A stretch of 50,399 nucleotides of DNA. Source: Bacteroidales bacterium. GTDB lineage: Bacteria > Bacteroidota > Bacteroidia > Bacteroidales > UBA932. A program made the translations under genes and the position numbers. Location: assembly GCA_028700975.1 (NCBI GenBank), contig JAQVRQ010000007.1, positions 1-50,399 on the forward strand, written 5' to 3'. Positions 43,517 to 50,399 of the stretch are shown here, one piece after another (the stretch's first letter is position 1; every line of letters starts with the position of its first letter). The notes under the pieces are model-generated. The model saw only the letters and a list, made by a program, of their open reading frames with translations. It made no database searches and had not been told where the DNA came from.

Positions 43517-44344
43517 CTATTTAAACCAATACATCTTTGAAGATGTCCCTCTAGGAAGGCATTCAAGGGTAAAGTCAGCACCGGGGATGGCACCTTTTTT
43601 AAGGATTGCCATCCCTGATGCTTGTAAGGCAAGGGAGGGCGTATTATTATTAGCACTTAAATGGCATAAAAGCAATGTTTTAAGACTAGAATGATATATC
43701 TTTTCAATCGCTTCGGCTGTTTCGCTATTGCTTAAGTGACCTTTGCCTGTCCTAATTCTATCAATAAGAGCTTTAGGATAAGGACCCTCTTCTAACATCT
43801 TACAATCGTAATTTGATTCAAAGATTAGATGGTCTGCCATTGATGCATACTTTAGAACTTTATCTGTTACCCTGCCAATATCTGTTATTATTGCAATTTT
43901 AACACCAGACATTTCAATATAATAACCATAATTATCTGTTCCATCGTGTGGGACTGGAAATGGAGTTACTCTGACCTCTTTAAATTCAAATGGTTGTTCT
44001 GCCTGAATTATAACTCTGGATGAGTTAAGCTTACCTCTTGTTGCAAAATTGGAAGCAAGCGCATTGTGTAACGACTCAGTAGCGTAGACTGGTTTGTATG
44101 ACCGTTCAACAAAGGAGCCAAGGTGTTTTATATGATCTATATGATCGTGAGTAACAAGTACAAAATCTACATCGTTAAGGTTAAGAGAGTACTCGGAAAG
44201 TCTTTTTTTTACAGTTCTCATTCCAATGCCAAAGTCAACAAGGAAAGTCACAATTCCATTTGAGAACCAATAACAGTTGCCATTACTCCCACTTGCTAAA
44301 GATAAGAATGAGACTTCGTTAAACTCCTGAGGGAAAATCTTCAT
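43517..44344 (-). CDS. Metallo-beta-lactamase fold hydrolase (YycJ/WalJ-like)
   Basis: This is a cytosolic MBL-fold protein of 275 residues. The N-terminal FLSLASGSNGNCYWF is typical of the YycJ/WalJ family. The metal motif is VTHDHIDHIKHL, with further ligands in FPVPHDGTDNYGY, ITDIGRVTD (bridging Asp), FESNYD and LCHLSANN. Family members have been proposed to act as exonucleases or phosphodiesterases linked to DNA repair; the function is uncertain. Its start overlaps the HAD gene stop by four bases, so it is the last gene of the mtaD operon in transcript order. Confidence 0.85.
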   Translation of the reverse strand: MKIFPQEFNEVSFLSLASGSNGNCYWFSNGIVTFLVDFGIGMRTVKKRLSEYSLNLNDVDFVLVTHDHIDHIKHLGSFVERSYKPVYATESLHNALASNFATRGKLNSSRVIIQAEQPFEFKEVRVTPFPVPHDGTDNYGYYIEMSGVKIAIITDIGRVTDKVLKYASMADHLIFESNYDCKMLEEGPYPKALIDRIRTGKGHLSNSETAEAIEKIYHSSLKTLLLCHLSANNNTPSLALQASGMAILKKGAIPGADFTLECLPRGTSSKMYWFK

Positions 44345-44952
44345 AGATAAGGCTCCAGATCGATAATTAGATCATTTTCTTGAAGCATAAGCGCTGTTTT
44401 GATTCCAAAAAGTGATGCTGCATCAAGATTAATTTTAGAGTCATCAACAAATAGTGTCTCTTCAGGGATTATAGCTGAATCGTCAAGTAACATTCTAAAT
44501 ATTTTTGGATCAGGCTTTGCGCATTTCATTTCAAAGGAAAGGTACATTTTTTCAAAATAATCTTCCATATTCTGGCCTCCTTTTAGAAACATTGGCTTAA
44601 CTGTTTCAATAGCTGTCGGATTTGTATTGCTTAGTAGAAATAACCTATATCTGGAGGAAAAGAGCTTTAGAGCATTTAATTTTTCAATTGGGATTCCCGG
44701 TAAAAAAGCAGCCATTGCATCATCAATTTCTTTATCTGTGGCTGGAAGTGTCATATCCTTTCTTACCATATACCTGAACTCGTCAGTATCAATTAAACCT
44801 TTTTCGTAATCCATAAAGAATCCATCTTGGAAATATTCATTTATAATCCGTCCAAAATCTGGATGACCAATATTTTTAAAAGCCTCAATACATCTAATTT
44901 TGTCAAGTTTTACGAGTACTCCTCCTAAATCAAATATTATATTTTTTATCAT
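44341..44952 (-). CDS. HAD-superfamily hydrolase, subfamily IA (YihX-like)
   Basis: HAD motif I is IIFDLGGVLVKLD (the GGV form without the second motif-I Asp, as in YihX-like phosphatases and haloacid dehalogenases). Motif II is FLLSNTNPT, motif III is CAKPDPKIF, and motif IV is LFVDDSKINLDAA. A small helical cap lies between motifs I and II. The length is 203 residues. It comes 24 bases after mtnA, so it may act on a product of the salvage operon or simply be a general sugar-phosphate phosphatase. The substrate cannot be assigned. Confidence 0.87.
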   Translation of the reverse strand: MIKNIIFDLGGVLVKLDKIRCIEAFKNIGHPDFGRIINEYFQDGFFMDYEKGLIDTDEFRYMVRKDMTLPATDKEIDDAMAAFLPGIPIEKLNALKLFSSRYRLFLLSNTNPTAIETVKPMFLKGGQNMEDYFEKMYLSFEMKCAKPDPKIFRMLLDDSAIIPEETLFVDDSKINLDAASLFGIKTALMLQENDLIIDLEPYL

Positions 44953-44976
44953 ATCTCAAATTTCTACAAATATGAA

Positions 44977-46041
44977 TCAATTATCTTCAATAGAAAAATC
45001 ATATGGAAAATTGTAGATTTTTTTATTGGTGATAATTGCTGTAATCAATTCTGAATCTGTAATATCAAATGAAGGATTGAAAATATCAATATTATTTGGT
45101 GCCATTTTATTCTTATACCATAAATCAGTAATTTCAACTCCATCTCTTTCCTCAATTATTATATCATTACCACTAAGTGTATTAGGGTCAATAGTACTTT
45201 CTGGACCAAGAACGTAAAACGGAATGTTATAATGTTTAGCTTGAACAGCTAATGCAGATGTTCCAATTTTATTTGCGACATCCCCATTTTTGGCAATTCT
45301 ATCACAACCTACGAGAATTGCATCAATTTTTCCTAGTTTCATTAAATAGGATGACATATTATCGCAAACTAAGGTAACATTGGCACCGGATTTTGAAAGT
45401 TCAAAGGCAGTCAAACGAGATCCCTGAAGAAGTGGACGGGTTTCAGGAACAAATATGTCAAAAGCATAACCTTTTTCATTGCCTAAATAAATTGGAGAAA
45501 GAGCTGTGCCAAATCTTGCAGTTGCAAGATGTCCTGCGTTACAATATGTCATTAAGCGAAACCCTTTCTTAAGTAAAGGGAGCGCATTTTGTGCAATAGA
45601 TAGGGACATTTTAATATCTGCTGATTTAATTATTAATGCCTCTTTTGCAAGTAAAATAGCGCATAAATCGAAATTAAATTTATTATCTGAAAAATGATTC
45701 TGGAAGAGTTTTAACATTCTGTTAGATGCCCATTTAGCATTAACTGCAGTTGGTCTTGCATTTACAATTAACTTTATAGTTTGTATTAGAAATTCTAGAG
45801 CCTGCGAATATGACTTTCCGGTAAATGATCTAAATGCCATAGCAATACCAGCAGCAGTTATGACACCAATAGCAGGAGCACCCCTTACTTTTAACTTTTT
45901 TATTGAATCAATTAACTCTTCAACTGTGTAAATATATAAAAACACCTCTCTAGTAGGAAGTTGAGTTTGATCAATTATCTTAATCCAACTACAATCAGGA
46001 GGAAACTCAACTGAGTCATAACCTATAGGAGCCCTATTCAT
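44977..46041 (-). CDS. mtnA: S-methyl-5-thioribose-1-phosphate isomerase
   Basis: This enzyme converts 5-methylthioribose-1-phosphate (and, in known cases, 5-deoxyribose-1-phosphate) to the ribulose form. Related to eIF2B alpha. Family signatures are VRGAPAIGVITAAG (about 53-66), NARPTAVNAKWA, LMTYCNAGHLATARFGTAL with the catalytic Cys, and LVGCDRIAKNGDVANKIGTSALAV with the catalytic Asp. The length of 354 residues is typical. Its start overlaps the aldolase gene by eight bases, indicating tight coupling. There is no MTR kinase gene nearby, which fits phosphorolytic supply of the substrate by the upstream PNP. Confidence 0.94.
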   Translation of the reverse strand: MNRAPIGYDSVEFPPDCSWIKIIDQTQLPTREVFLYIYTVEELIDSIKKLKVRGAPAIGVITAAGIAMAFRSFTGKSYSQALEFLIQTIKLIVNARPTAVNAKWASNRMLKLFQNHFSDNKFNFDLCAILLAKEALIIKSADIKMSLSIAQNALPLLKKGFRLMTYCNAGHLATARFGTALSPIYLGNEKGYAFDIFVPETRPLLQGSRLTAFELSKSGANVTLVCDNMSSYLMKLGKIDAILVGCDRIAKNGDVANKIGTSALAVQAKHYNIPFYVLGPESTIDPNTLSGNDIIIEERDGVEITDLWYKNKMAPNNIDIFNPSFDITDSELITAIITNKKIYNFPYDFSIEDN

Positions 46042-46705
46042 TTTTCATAAACTTACCCTTAAGTTCGTTTAGTTGAGTCATTTGCTTATAAGTGAAGTGC
46101 CTTGGTTGAGCTCCTCTAGATTCCATAATATGAGCAATTTTACAATGCGCCTCAACTACTTCAGTTCGCCAATATGCCTCTTCAATGTTCTTTCCCCAAG
46201 TTAAAAGTCCATGGTTTTGAAGAATTAGTACATTTCTTCCCCTAGAAAGTGTCTCAACCTGTTCTAGTAACTCAGCAGATCCTGGTGTATTGTATGGAGC
46301 AAGTGTCAACTGCCCCATCCAAATAACAGCTTCTCCACTTAATGGAGTAGATGGCACTATTTCACTAAAACCATAGGAACAAGTGTATGGAGGATGAGAA
46401 TGAACCACTCCTCCAATATCTGGATTATTATTGTAAATTGCTAAATGGGTAAATAGCTCAGTAGAGGCTTTTTTACTTCCGTATATTTTGTTACCCTTAG
46501 AATCGACAATTACAAAATCAGTCTCATTCAATCCACTTTTTGAGTGCATTGAAGGTGTGATCATAAAAAGATCTTCGTCTAACCTTATTGAGAGATTTCC
46601 ACCATTTCCTTCTACGAAGGATTTTTGCCATAGAATTTCTGAATAATATGACAGTGCAAACGCCTGATCATAGTATAGCTTTGGTATAGGCCTAAATTCT
46701 GTCAT
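46034..46705 (-). CDS. Class II aldolase/adducin family protein (probable 5-(methylthio)ribulose-1-phosphate aldolase)
   Basis: This is a FucA/MtnB-type zinc enzyme of 223 residues. The visible motifs are EGNGGNLSIR (phosphate binding), SKKASTELFTHLAIY (Glu), VVHSHPPYTC (zinc His-x-His) and LILQNHGLLTWG (zinc His). Family members are either aldolases (fuculose-1-phosphate, methylthioribulose-1-phosphate) or the MtnB dehydratase. The neighbours decide: mtaD, PNP and mtnA are present, but no mtnC, mtnD, mtnE, mtnW or mtnX of the oxygen-dependent Met salvage route. I infer aldol cleavage to DHAP plus an aldehyde (methylthioacetaldehyde from MTA, or acetaldehyde-type product from 5-deoxy sugar). 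MtnB remains the alternative. Confidence 0.8.
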   Translation of the reverse strand: MTEFRPIPKLYYDQAFALSYYSEILWQKSFVEGNGGNLSIRLDEDLFMITPSMHSKSGLNETDFVIVDSKGNKIYGSKKASTELFTHLAIYNNNPDIGGVVHSHPPYTCSYGFSEIVPSTPLSGEAVIWMGQLTLAPYNTPGSAELLEQVETLSRGRNVLILQNHGLLTWGKNIEEAYWRTEVVEAHCKIAHIMESRGAQPRHFTYKQMTQLNELKGKFMKNE

Positions 46706-46720
46706 TTTTGTAGTATTAGT

Positions 46721-47542
46721 TTACAGCTTTTCAATCATAGATTTAAACAAAAGAGTCATTTTATGTGAAGCAGCATTTGCAGCTTTAATCACATCATCTC
46801 CATCATTTACAAAATCTTCAGAAAACGAATGTGCTTCGTTAGTAATTACTGACATTCCAAAAACCGGTATAGATGAATGTCTGGCAACAATAACCTCAGG
46901 AACAGTGGACATACCAACTGAATCGGCTCCGGCTTTTCCAAAAAATGAGTACTCTGCGGGTGTCTCATATGTAGGACCTGTCCCTGCAAGATATACTCCC
47001 TTTTTCAATGAAATCCCCATATCAATTGCCAATCTCTCGGCCAATTCAATAAGCTTGGGGTCGTATGGTCTTGTCATATCTGGGAATCTAGGACCCAATT
47101 CATCAATATTTTGACCAATTAAAGGATTGGGCATTAAATTGATATGATCTCTTAAAATCATCAAATCTCCAACCCTAAATGAGGGGTTTATACCACCGGC
47201 AGCATTTGAAACAAATAGATAAGATATTCCAAGTCGTTTCATTACCCTAATTGGAAGAGTGACTAAATCCATACCATACCCTTCATAATAATGAAATCTG
47301 CCCTGCATTGCAACAACATTTTTTCCACCAAGTTTCCCTAAAATTAAGTTTCCTTTATGGCCAATAGCTGTTGACTGAGCAAAGTTTGGGATTTCCTTGT
47401 AGGGTATGACTATTTTTTCTTCAATTATCTCTACAAGTTCGCCTAATCCGCTGCCAAGTACTATACCTGCAAATGGCAAAAAATTGTTTGATTTTTTCTT
47501 AATATAAGATGTTGCTTCATCAATTCTTTTAAGTACTTCCAT
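46721..47542 (-). CDS. punA: Purine nucleoside phosphorylase, trimeric (PNP/MTAP) family
   Basis: This enzyme cleaves purine ribonucleosides with phosphate. Signatures are [10 protein letters not shown] near residue 30 (phosphate loop), [60 protein letters not shown] and [11 protein letters not shown], with the 6-oxopurine-selecting Asn in ITNEA. This Asn, rather than Asp, marks inosine/guanosine-type PNP over MTAP. That fits a route in which MTA is first deaminated to 5'-methylthioinosine by the adjacent MtaD. The length of 273 residues is normal. It lies 2 bases after mtaD. General inosine salvage is the alternative role. Confidence 0.9.
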   Translation of the reverse strand: MEVLKRIDEATSYIKKKSNNFLPFAGIVLGSGLGELVEIIEEKIVIPYKEIPNFAQSTAIGHKGNLILGKLGGKNVVAMQGRFHYYEGYGMDLVTLPIRVMKRLGISYLFVSNAAGGINPSFRVGDLMILRDHINLMPNPLIGQNIDELGPRFPDMTRPYDPKLIELAERLAIDMGISLKKGVYLAGTGPTYETPAEYSFFGKAGADSVGMSTVPEVIVARHSSIPVFGMSVITNEAHSFSEDFVNDGDDVIKAANAASHKMTLLFKSMIEKL

Positions 47543-47544
47543 CT

Positions 47545-48798
47545 CTAGAGCAATTTTTTATATAATCTATTTACATTTTCTAATATTTCACCTTCTCCGA
47601 GCACTTTCCTACCCTCCATAACAACTTTACCATTACAAATAACAGTGTCAATACAGGAACTATTTGCTGAATAAATTAGATTTGCTAAAAAGTTAATATT
47701 TGGTGTAAAAGCATAATTATCAATATCAATAAGTGATATATCTGCAAGCCAGCCCTCTTTAATTAATCCTGTTTTTATTCCCAATGATTTACCACCATTT
47801 AAAGTCGCTAAATTCATTAGTTCGCTTATTGGAAGAGAAGTAGGATCTCCTCTCCAAGCTTTTTGAACTAAAGCAGCTGTTTTCATAGCTTCAAGCATAT
47901 CTAAGTTATTTGATGAGGCACAACCATCGGTCCCAAGAGTAACAGTTAGACCAGCATCTCTCATTTCATTATATCTAAATTTATAGCCCGATGCAATTTT
48001 GAGATTAGAATTAATATTATGGACCACTTTCACGTCGTACTTAGATAAGATCTCAATATCATTATCATTAAGCCACAGTGAGTGTGCTGCCACAACTTCA
48101 GGGCCAAGGACTCCTAATTGCTCAAGATATTTTGTTGGTGACACTCCGTGTTTTTTTAATGACTCATTATTTTCCCACTCAGTCTCAGAAAGATGGATGT
48201 GAACTATTAATCCCCTCTCTCTAGCAAAATTTGAGCCCCACTTAATCATTTCTGCCGTTACACTATACGGAGAATGAATTCCAATTGCAAAAGTATGCAA
48301 ATCACTCCACCCTTTTGAGAGTTGAAAAAGTTCTTCACAATCATTTTTAATTTGAGAAGATAATGAGGTATTCATCTGATCCAAAATTACAAATGGTTGA
48401 ACAGATCTTAACCCAGCCTCTTCAATTGCTTTCACTGATGAAGGCACTTTCCAATACTGATCATTAAAAGTAGTAGTACCTGTTTTAACCATTTCAAGAG
48501 CTGCTAGTTTACTTCCCCAGTAAACCATTTCATCGTCAAGTTTTTTCTCAACTGGCCAAATACGATTTTCTAACCAATCGATTAAATGCATATCCTCTCC
48601 TATTCCTCTCATCAAAGTCATAGCTGCGTGAGTATGCATATTTACAAAACCAGGTACAACCCATTTACCTTTTGCATTAATAACTTTATCTGCAATAAAA
48701 TCTATTTCAGTAGCAATCTTTTCAATTCGTTTATCTTTAATAAGAATATCAGTTTCAATCCCCTCAAGCGTCGCCTTTTTTATCAAAATGGAACTCAT
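47545..48798 (-). CDS. mtaD: 5'-methylthioadenosine / S-adenosylhomocysteine deaminase (amidohydrolase)
   Basis: This is a zinc amidohydrolase of the MtaD/DadD/SsnA group. The N-terminal small beta domain is followed by the metal motif [18 protein letters not shown] (about 52-69). Then come [20 protein letters not shown] (metal His and catalytic Glu), [24 protein letters not shown] and [17 protein letters not shown] (catalytic Asp). The length of 417 residues is typical. It deaminates the adenine ring of MTA, SAH or 5'-deoxyadenosine to the inosine form. As the first gene of the operon it produces the substrate for the PNP encoded 2 bases downstream. Which nucleoside is preferred cannot be read from sequence. 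Confidence 0.9.
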   Translation of the reverse strand: MSSILIKKATLEGIETDILIKDKRIEKIATEIDFIADKVINAKGKWVVPGFVNMHTHAAMTLMRGIGEDMHLIDWLENRIWPVEKKLDDEMVYWGSKLAALEMVKTGTTTFNDQYWKVPSSVKAIEEAGLRSVQPFVILDQMNTSLSSQIKNDCEELFQLSKGWSDLHTFAIGIHSPYSVTAEMIKWGSNFARERGLIVHIHLSETEWENNESLKKHGVSPTKYLEQLGVLGPEVVAAHSLWLNDNDIEILSKYDVKVVHNINSNLKIASGYKFRYNEMRDAGLTVTLGTDGCASSNNLDMLEAMKTAALVQKAWRGDPTSLPISELMNLATLNGGKSLGIKTGLIKEGWLADISLIDIDNYAFTPNINFLANLIYSANSSCIDTVICNGKVVMEGRKVLGEGEILENVNRLYKKLL

Positions 48799-48843
48799 AT
48801 ATTGTTGTTTGAATTAATCTTACAATTATACGATAAAAATAGC

Positions 48844-48855
48844 TTTTAATTAAAA
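48844..48855. repeat. 12-base palindrome in the mtaD-rubredoxin divergent gap
   Basis: TTTTAATTAAAA is a perfect palindrome in the middle of the divergent intergenic region. It could be an operator shared by both directions, but in such AT-rich sequence a chance origin is quite possible. No perfect TAnnTTTG element is present in this gap; TATAATTG (minus) and TATTATTG (plus) are one-base variants. Confidence 0.25.
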
Positions 48856-48899
48856 AAAAGTGCTATTATTGTAGAGAGAAAACCTTAAATAATAGTTTT

Positions 48900-49064
48900 A
48901 TGAAAAAATACGTATGCGTAGTTTGTGACTATGTTTATGACCCTGAACAGGGAGATCCTGATGGTGGAATTATGCCTGGTACATCTTTTGAAGATATTCC
49001 AGCAGATTGGCTTTGTCCTGTTTGTGGCGTTGGAAAAGAAGATTTTGAACCCATTGATGATTAA
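48900..49064 (+). CDS. Rubredoxin
   Basis: This gene is too short for the ORF track: an ATG at 48900 opens 54 codons ending in TAA. The product is [20 protein letters not shown] and so on, with two rubredoxin knuckles: CVVC (about 6-9) and [11 protein letters not shown] (about 39-49). These four cysteines bind a single iron. The length and the conserved YDPEQGDP and DWLCPVC stretches are canonical. It is a one-electron carrier in the cytosol, often used in anaerobes for peroxide or oxygen detoxification or as donor to other Fe enzymes. The next gene starts 23 bases downstream on the same strand. Confidence 0.96.
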   Translation: MKKYVCVVCDYVYDPEQGDPDGGIMPGTSFEDIPADWLCPVCGVGKEDFEPIDD

Positions 49065-49087
49065 ATAACTATTTTTGTCGCAAAAAA

Positions 49088-50399
49088 ATGCGATTTCTCT
49101 GGCTTGATATTAATTCTTCCTTTTCACACTCATCTCTTGCAATACCATCATTAGATGCTCAGTTAGAATCTTCCTTAAGAGATAAAGCAGATTGGAAGAT
49201 TATATCAGGCTCATTGTCAACAGACTCTTCAGCAATTATATCACAAATTTGTTTAGAACAACCAGATATTCTTTTTTCAACTATCTGGTTGTTCAACTCT
49301 TTTTATATTCTATCTGTAATAAAAAAAGTTAAAGCATTATTACCTAACTTAAGGATAGTACTTGGAGGTCCAGAGTTTTTAGGCGACAATCAAGTCTTTC
49401 TTTCTATTAATAAAGAAGTTGATGCTGTTATTAGAGGTGAAGGCGAAGAGATCTATCCAACTTTAGTTGACAATCTTATTAAAAACGAAACAATTTCTCG
49501 ATTGCCTGGAGTTTGTACCTTCTCTGATGGAAGCTATTGTGACAATGAAAAAGCTATTGTTTCAAACTTCTCAGCACTTAAGATTCCGGAATCCTCTTCG
49601 TTCTTTAGTTACAATAAACCATTTGTTCAAATTGAAACCTCTCGGGGTTGTTTTAATTTATGCAGATTCTGTGTTAGTGGGTCCAAAGAAATTGTAAGCT
49701 ACGCTGGATACGATACAATAAAGGATAGGTTAACAAACTTTAAAAATAAAGGAGTTAAAAACATTAGGATTCTTGATAGAACTTTTAACGCAAATACTAA
49801 ACACGCTATTAATCTCCTAAGAATTATGAAAGAGTTTAGTGGTGAGTTAAAGTTTCATATTGAGATTCATCCAGCCTATCTGTCAGAACAACTTAAATCA
49901 GAATTGTCAGACATCCCTCCAAATTTAATTCATTCTGAAGCGGGTATTCAAAGTCTTGATCCAAAAGTTTTAAAAATTGCCAATAGAAAAGGGAGCCCTA
50001 AACTATCAATCCAAGGTTTAATTTTTTTAAGGTCTCTTAAAAGCATTGAAATTCACGCAGATTTGATAGCAGGTCTACCAGGATATTCATTAAAGAAACT
50101 ATTTGAGGATTATTCAGATCTTATTAAAATAGGGGTAGATGAAATTCAGGTGGAACTTTTAAAAGTATTACCAGGAACGGAATTTAGAAATAATAGCACA
50201 TTATTTAATTTAAAATATTCACCAATTCCACCCTACGAAGTGCTAGAAACAGAGCTCTTCTCATTTGAGGATATAATAACAGCAACAAAGCTTTCCAGAA
50301 TATCAGACCTTTGGTATAATGATATACGATGGAGAGGCGTTCTTCAGGAAATAATAAATGAAGAAAATGGATTTCTTGTTGAATTTGTTGATTACACAT
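49088..50399 (+). CDS. B12-binding-domain radical SAM protein (DUF4080-like), 3' end cut by window
   Basis: This ORF is absent from the track because it leaves the window; 437 codons from the ATG at 49088 are open. Residues 1-140 are a cobalamin-binding-like Rossmann domain (ILFSTIWLFN, IVLGGPEFLG, AVIRGEGEEIYPTLV) without the DxHxxG cobalt-ligand motif. The radical SAM core begins with ETSRGCFNLCRFC (CxxxCxxC), then a TIM-barrel with HIEIHPAYLSEQL and EAGIQSLDPKVLKIANR. GLPGYSLKKLFEDY and IQVELLKVLPGTEFR match the core of DUF4080-type proteins. The reaction is unknown. It follows rubredoxin by 23 bases and is likely co-transcribed. It is expected to form 5'-deoxyadenosine, a candidate substrate for the divergent mtaD operon. 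Confidence 0.9.
   Translation, partial: MRFLWLDINSSFSHSSLAIPSLDAQLESSLRDKADWKIISGSLSTDSSAIISQICLEQPDILFSTIWLFNSFYILSVIKKVKALLPNLRIVLGGPEFLGDNQVFLSINKEVDAVIRGEGEEIYPTLVDNLIKNETISRLPGVCTFSDGSYCDNEKAIVSNFSALKIPESSSFFSYNKPFVQIETSRGCFNLCRFCVSGSKEIVSYAGYDTIKDRLTNFKNKGVKNIRILDRTFNANTKHAINLLRIMKEFSGELKFHIEIHPAYLSEQLKSELSDIPPNLIHSEAGIQSLDPKVLKIANRKGSPKLSIQGLIFLRSLKSIEIHADLIAGLPGYSLKKLFEDYSDLIKIGVDEIQVELLKVLPGTEFRNNSTLFNLKYSPIPPYEVLETELFSFEDIITATKLSRISDLWYNDIRWRGVLQEIINEENGFLVEFVDYT

Noticed and set aside
44341-44952. HAD protein as MtnX-type phosphatase of methionine salvage
   Set aside because: Its GGV motif I and cap resemble YihX-like phosphatases, and no mtnW/mtnB/mtnD partners are present.
49467-49697. 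Plus-strand ORF of 76 codons
   Set aside because: It lies out of frame inside the open radical SAM gene starting at 49088.
50205-50399. Minus-strand ORF at the right edge
   Set aside because: It is antisense to the radical SAM coding sequence and has no family signature.
1-50399. CRISPR arrays, tRNA/rRNA genes, insertion sequences, prophage or defence islands
   Set aside because: I looked for regularly spaced repeats, tRNA cloverleaf and CCA ends, transposase or integrase motifs and known defence domains, and saw none; the ABC-F, RecQ and RmuC genes are ordinary housekeeping forms here.

Overview
The window looks like a chromosomal segment of a low-GC member of the Bacteroidota, most likely the order Bacteroidales. 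The evidence is the gene repertoire: a long NagB/PIG-L fusion, a PCMD-type lipoprotein, a TamA-like Omp85 lipoprotein, the DUF2520-kdsC-maf cluster, the short-form arginine decarboxylase and an ATP-type PEP carboxykinase. A second line of evidence is the recurrent -7 promoter element TAnnTTTG in front of several genes. Rubredoxin and a radical SAM protein fit an anaerobic or microaerophilic life. I see no phage, insertion sequence, CRISPR array, tRNA or rRNA. Coding density is very high, and no gap between genes exceeds 300 bases. The longest gap, about 254 bases between rlmD and mnmE, holds only an AT-rich inverted repeat.

Layout. Bases 1-5038 (minus) hold a pyruvate or branched-chain 2-oxoacid dehydrogenase operon in the order E1alpha, E1beta, E2, E3, then a lipoate-protein ligase cut by the window edge. 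Bases 5107-9687 (minus) hold a surface or periplasmic carboxypeptidase-regulatory-like protein, rarA and a NagB/PIG-L fusion, closed by a hairpin terminator. Bases 9749-14293 (plus) hold rlmD, mnmE and rmuC, followed by a convergent TamA-like lipoprotein. Bases 16704-18811 (plus) hold arginine decarboxylase and a SPOUT methyltransferase, which runs tail-to-tail into a minus-strand run (27843 down to 18789) of valS, a PCMD lipoprotein, a thioesterase, tatA, tatC, an ABC-F ATPase and rlmB. Bases 27925-31949 (plus) hold a DUF3467 protein, etfB, etfA and a long acyl-CoA dehydrogenase, ending in a strong terminator. After a minus-strand CDF metal transporter, bases 32931-37543 (plus) hold a sugar-isomerase-fold orphan, an M28 peptidase, a DUF2520 protein, kdsC and maf. 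Then come recQ (minus), pckA, a cyclophilin and an M2-type peptidase (plus), and a minus-strand operon of mtaD, purine nucleoside phosphorylase, a class II aldolase, mtnA, a HAD phosphatase and an MBL hydrolase. The window ends with rubredoxin and a B12-binding radical SAM protein (plus), which runs off the edge.

How the genes work together. The 2-oxoacid dehydrogenase with its lipoate ligase, the ETF/acyl-CoA dehydrogenase set and PEP carboxykinase outline central carbon and acyl-CoA metabolism. The most coherent pathway is the mtaD-PNP-aldolase-mtnA operon. It can be read as a complete route from 5'-methylthioadenosine or 5'-deoxyadenosine, by deamination, phosphorolysis, isomerisation and aldol cleavage, to hypoxanthine, DHAP and a small aldehyde: an inosine-type variant of the DHAP shunt. 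The other item I would follow up is the NagB/PIG-L fusion, whose deaminase half has lost its active-site loop and phosphate loop while the deacetylase half is intact. I found no convincing new defence or mobile system; most of the window is housekeeping.
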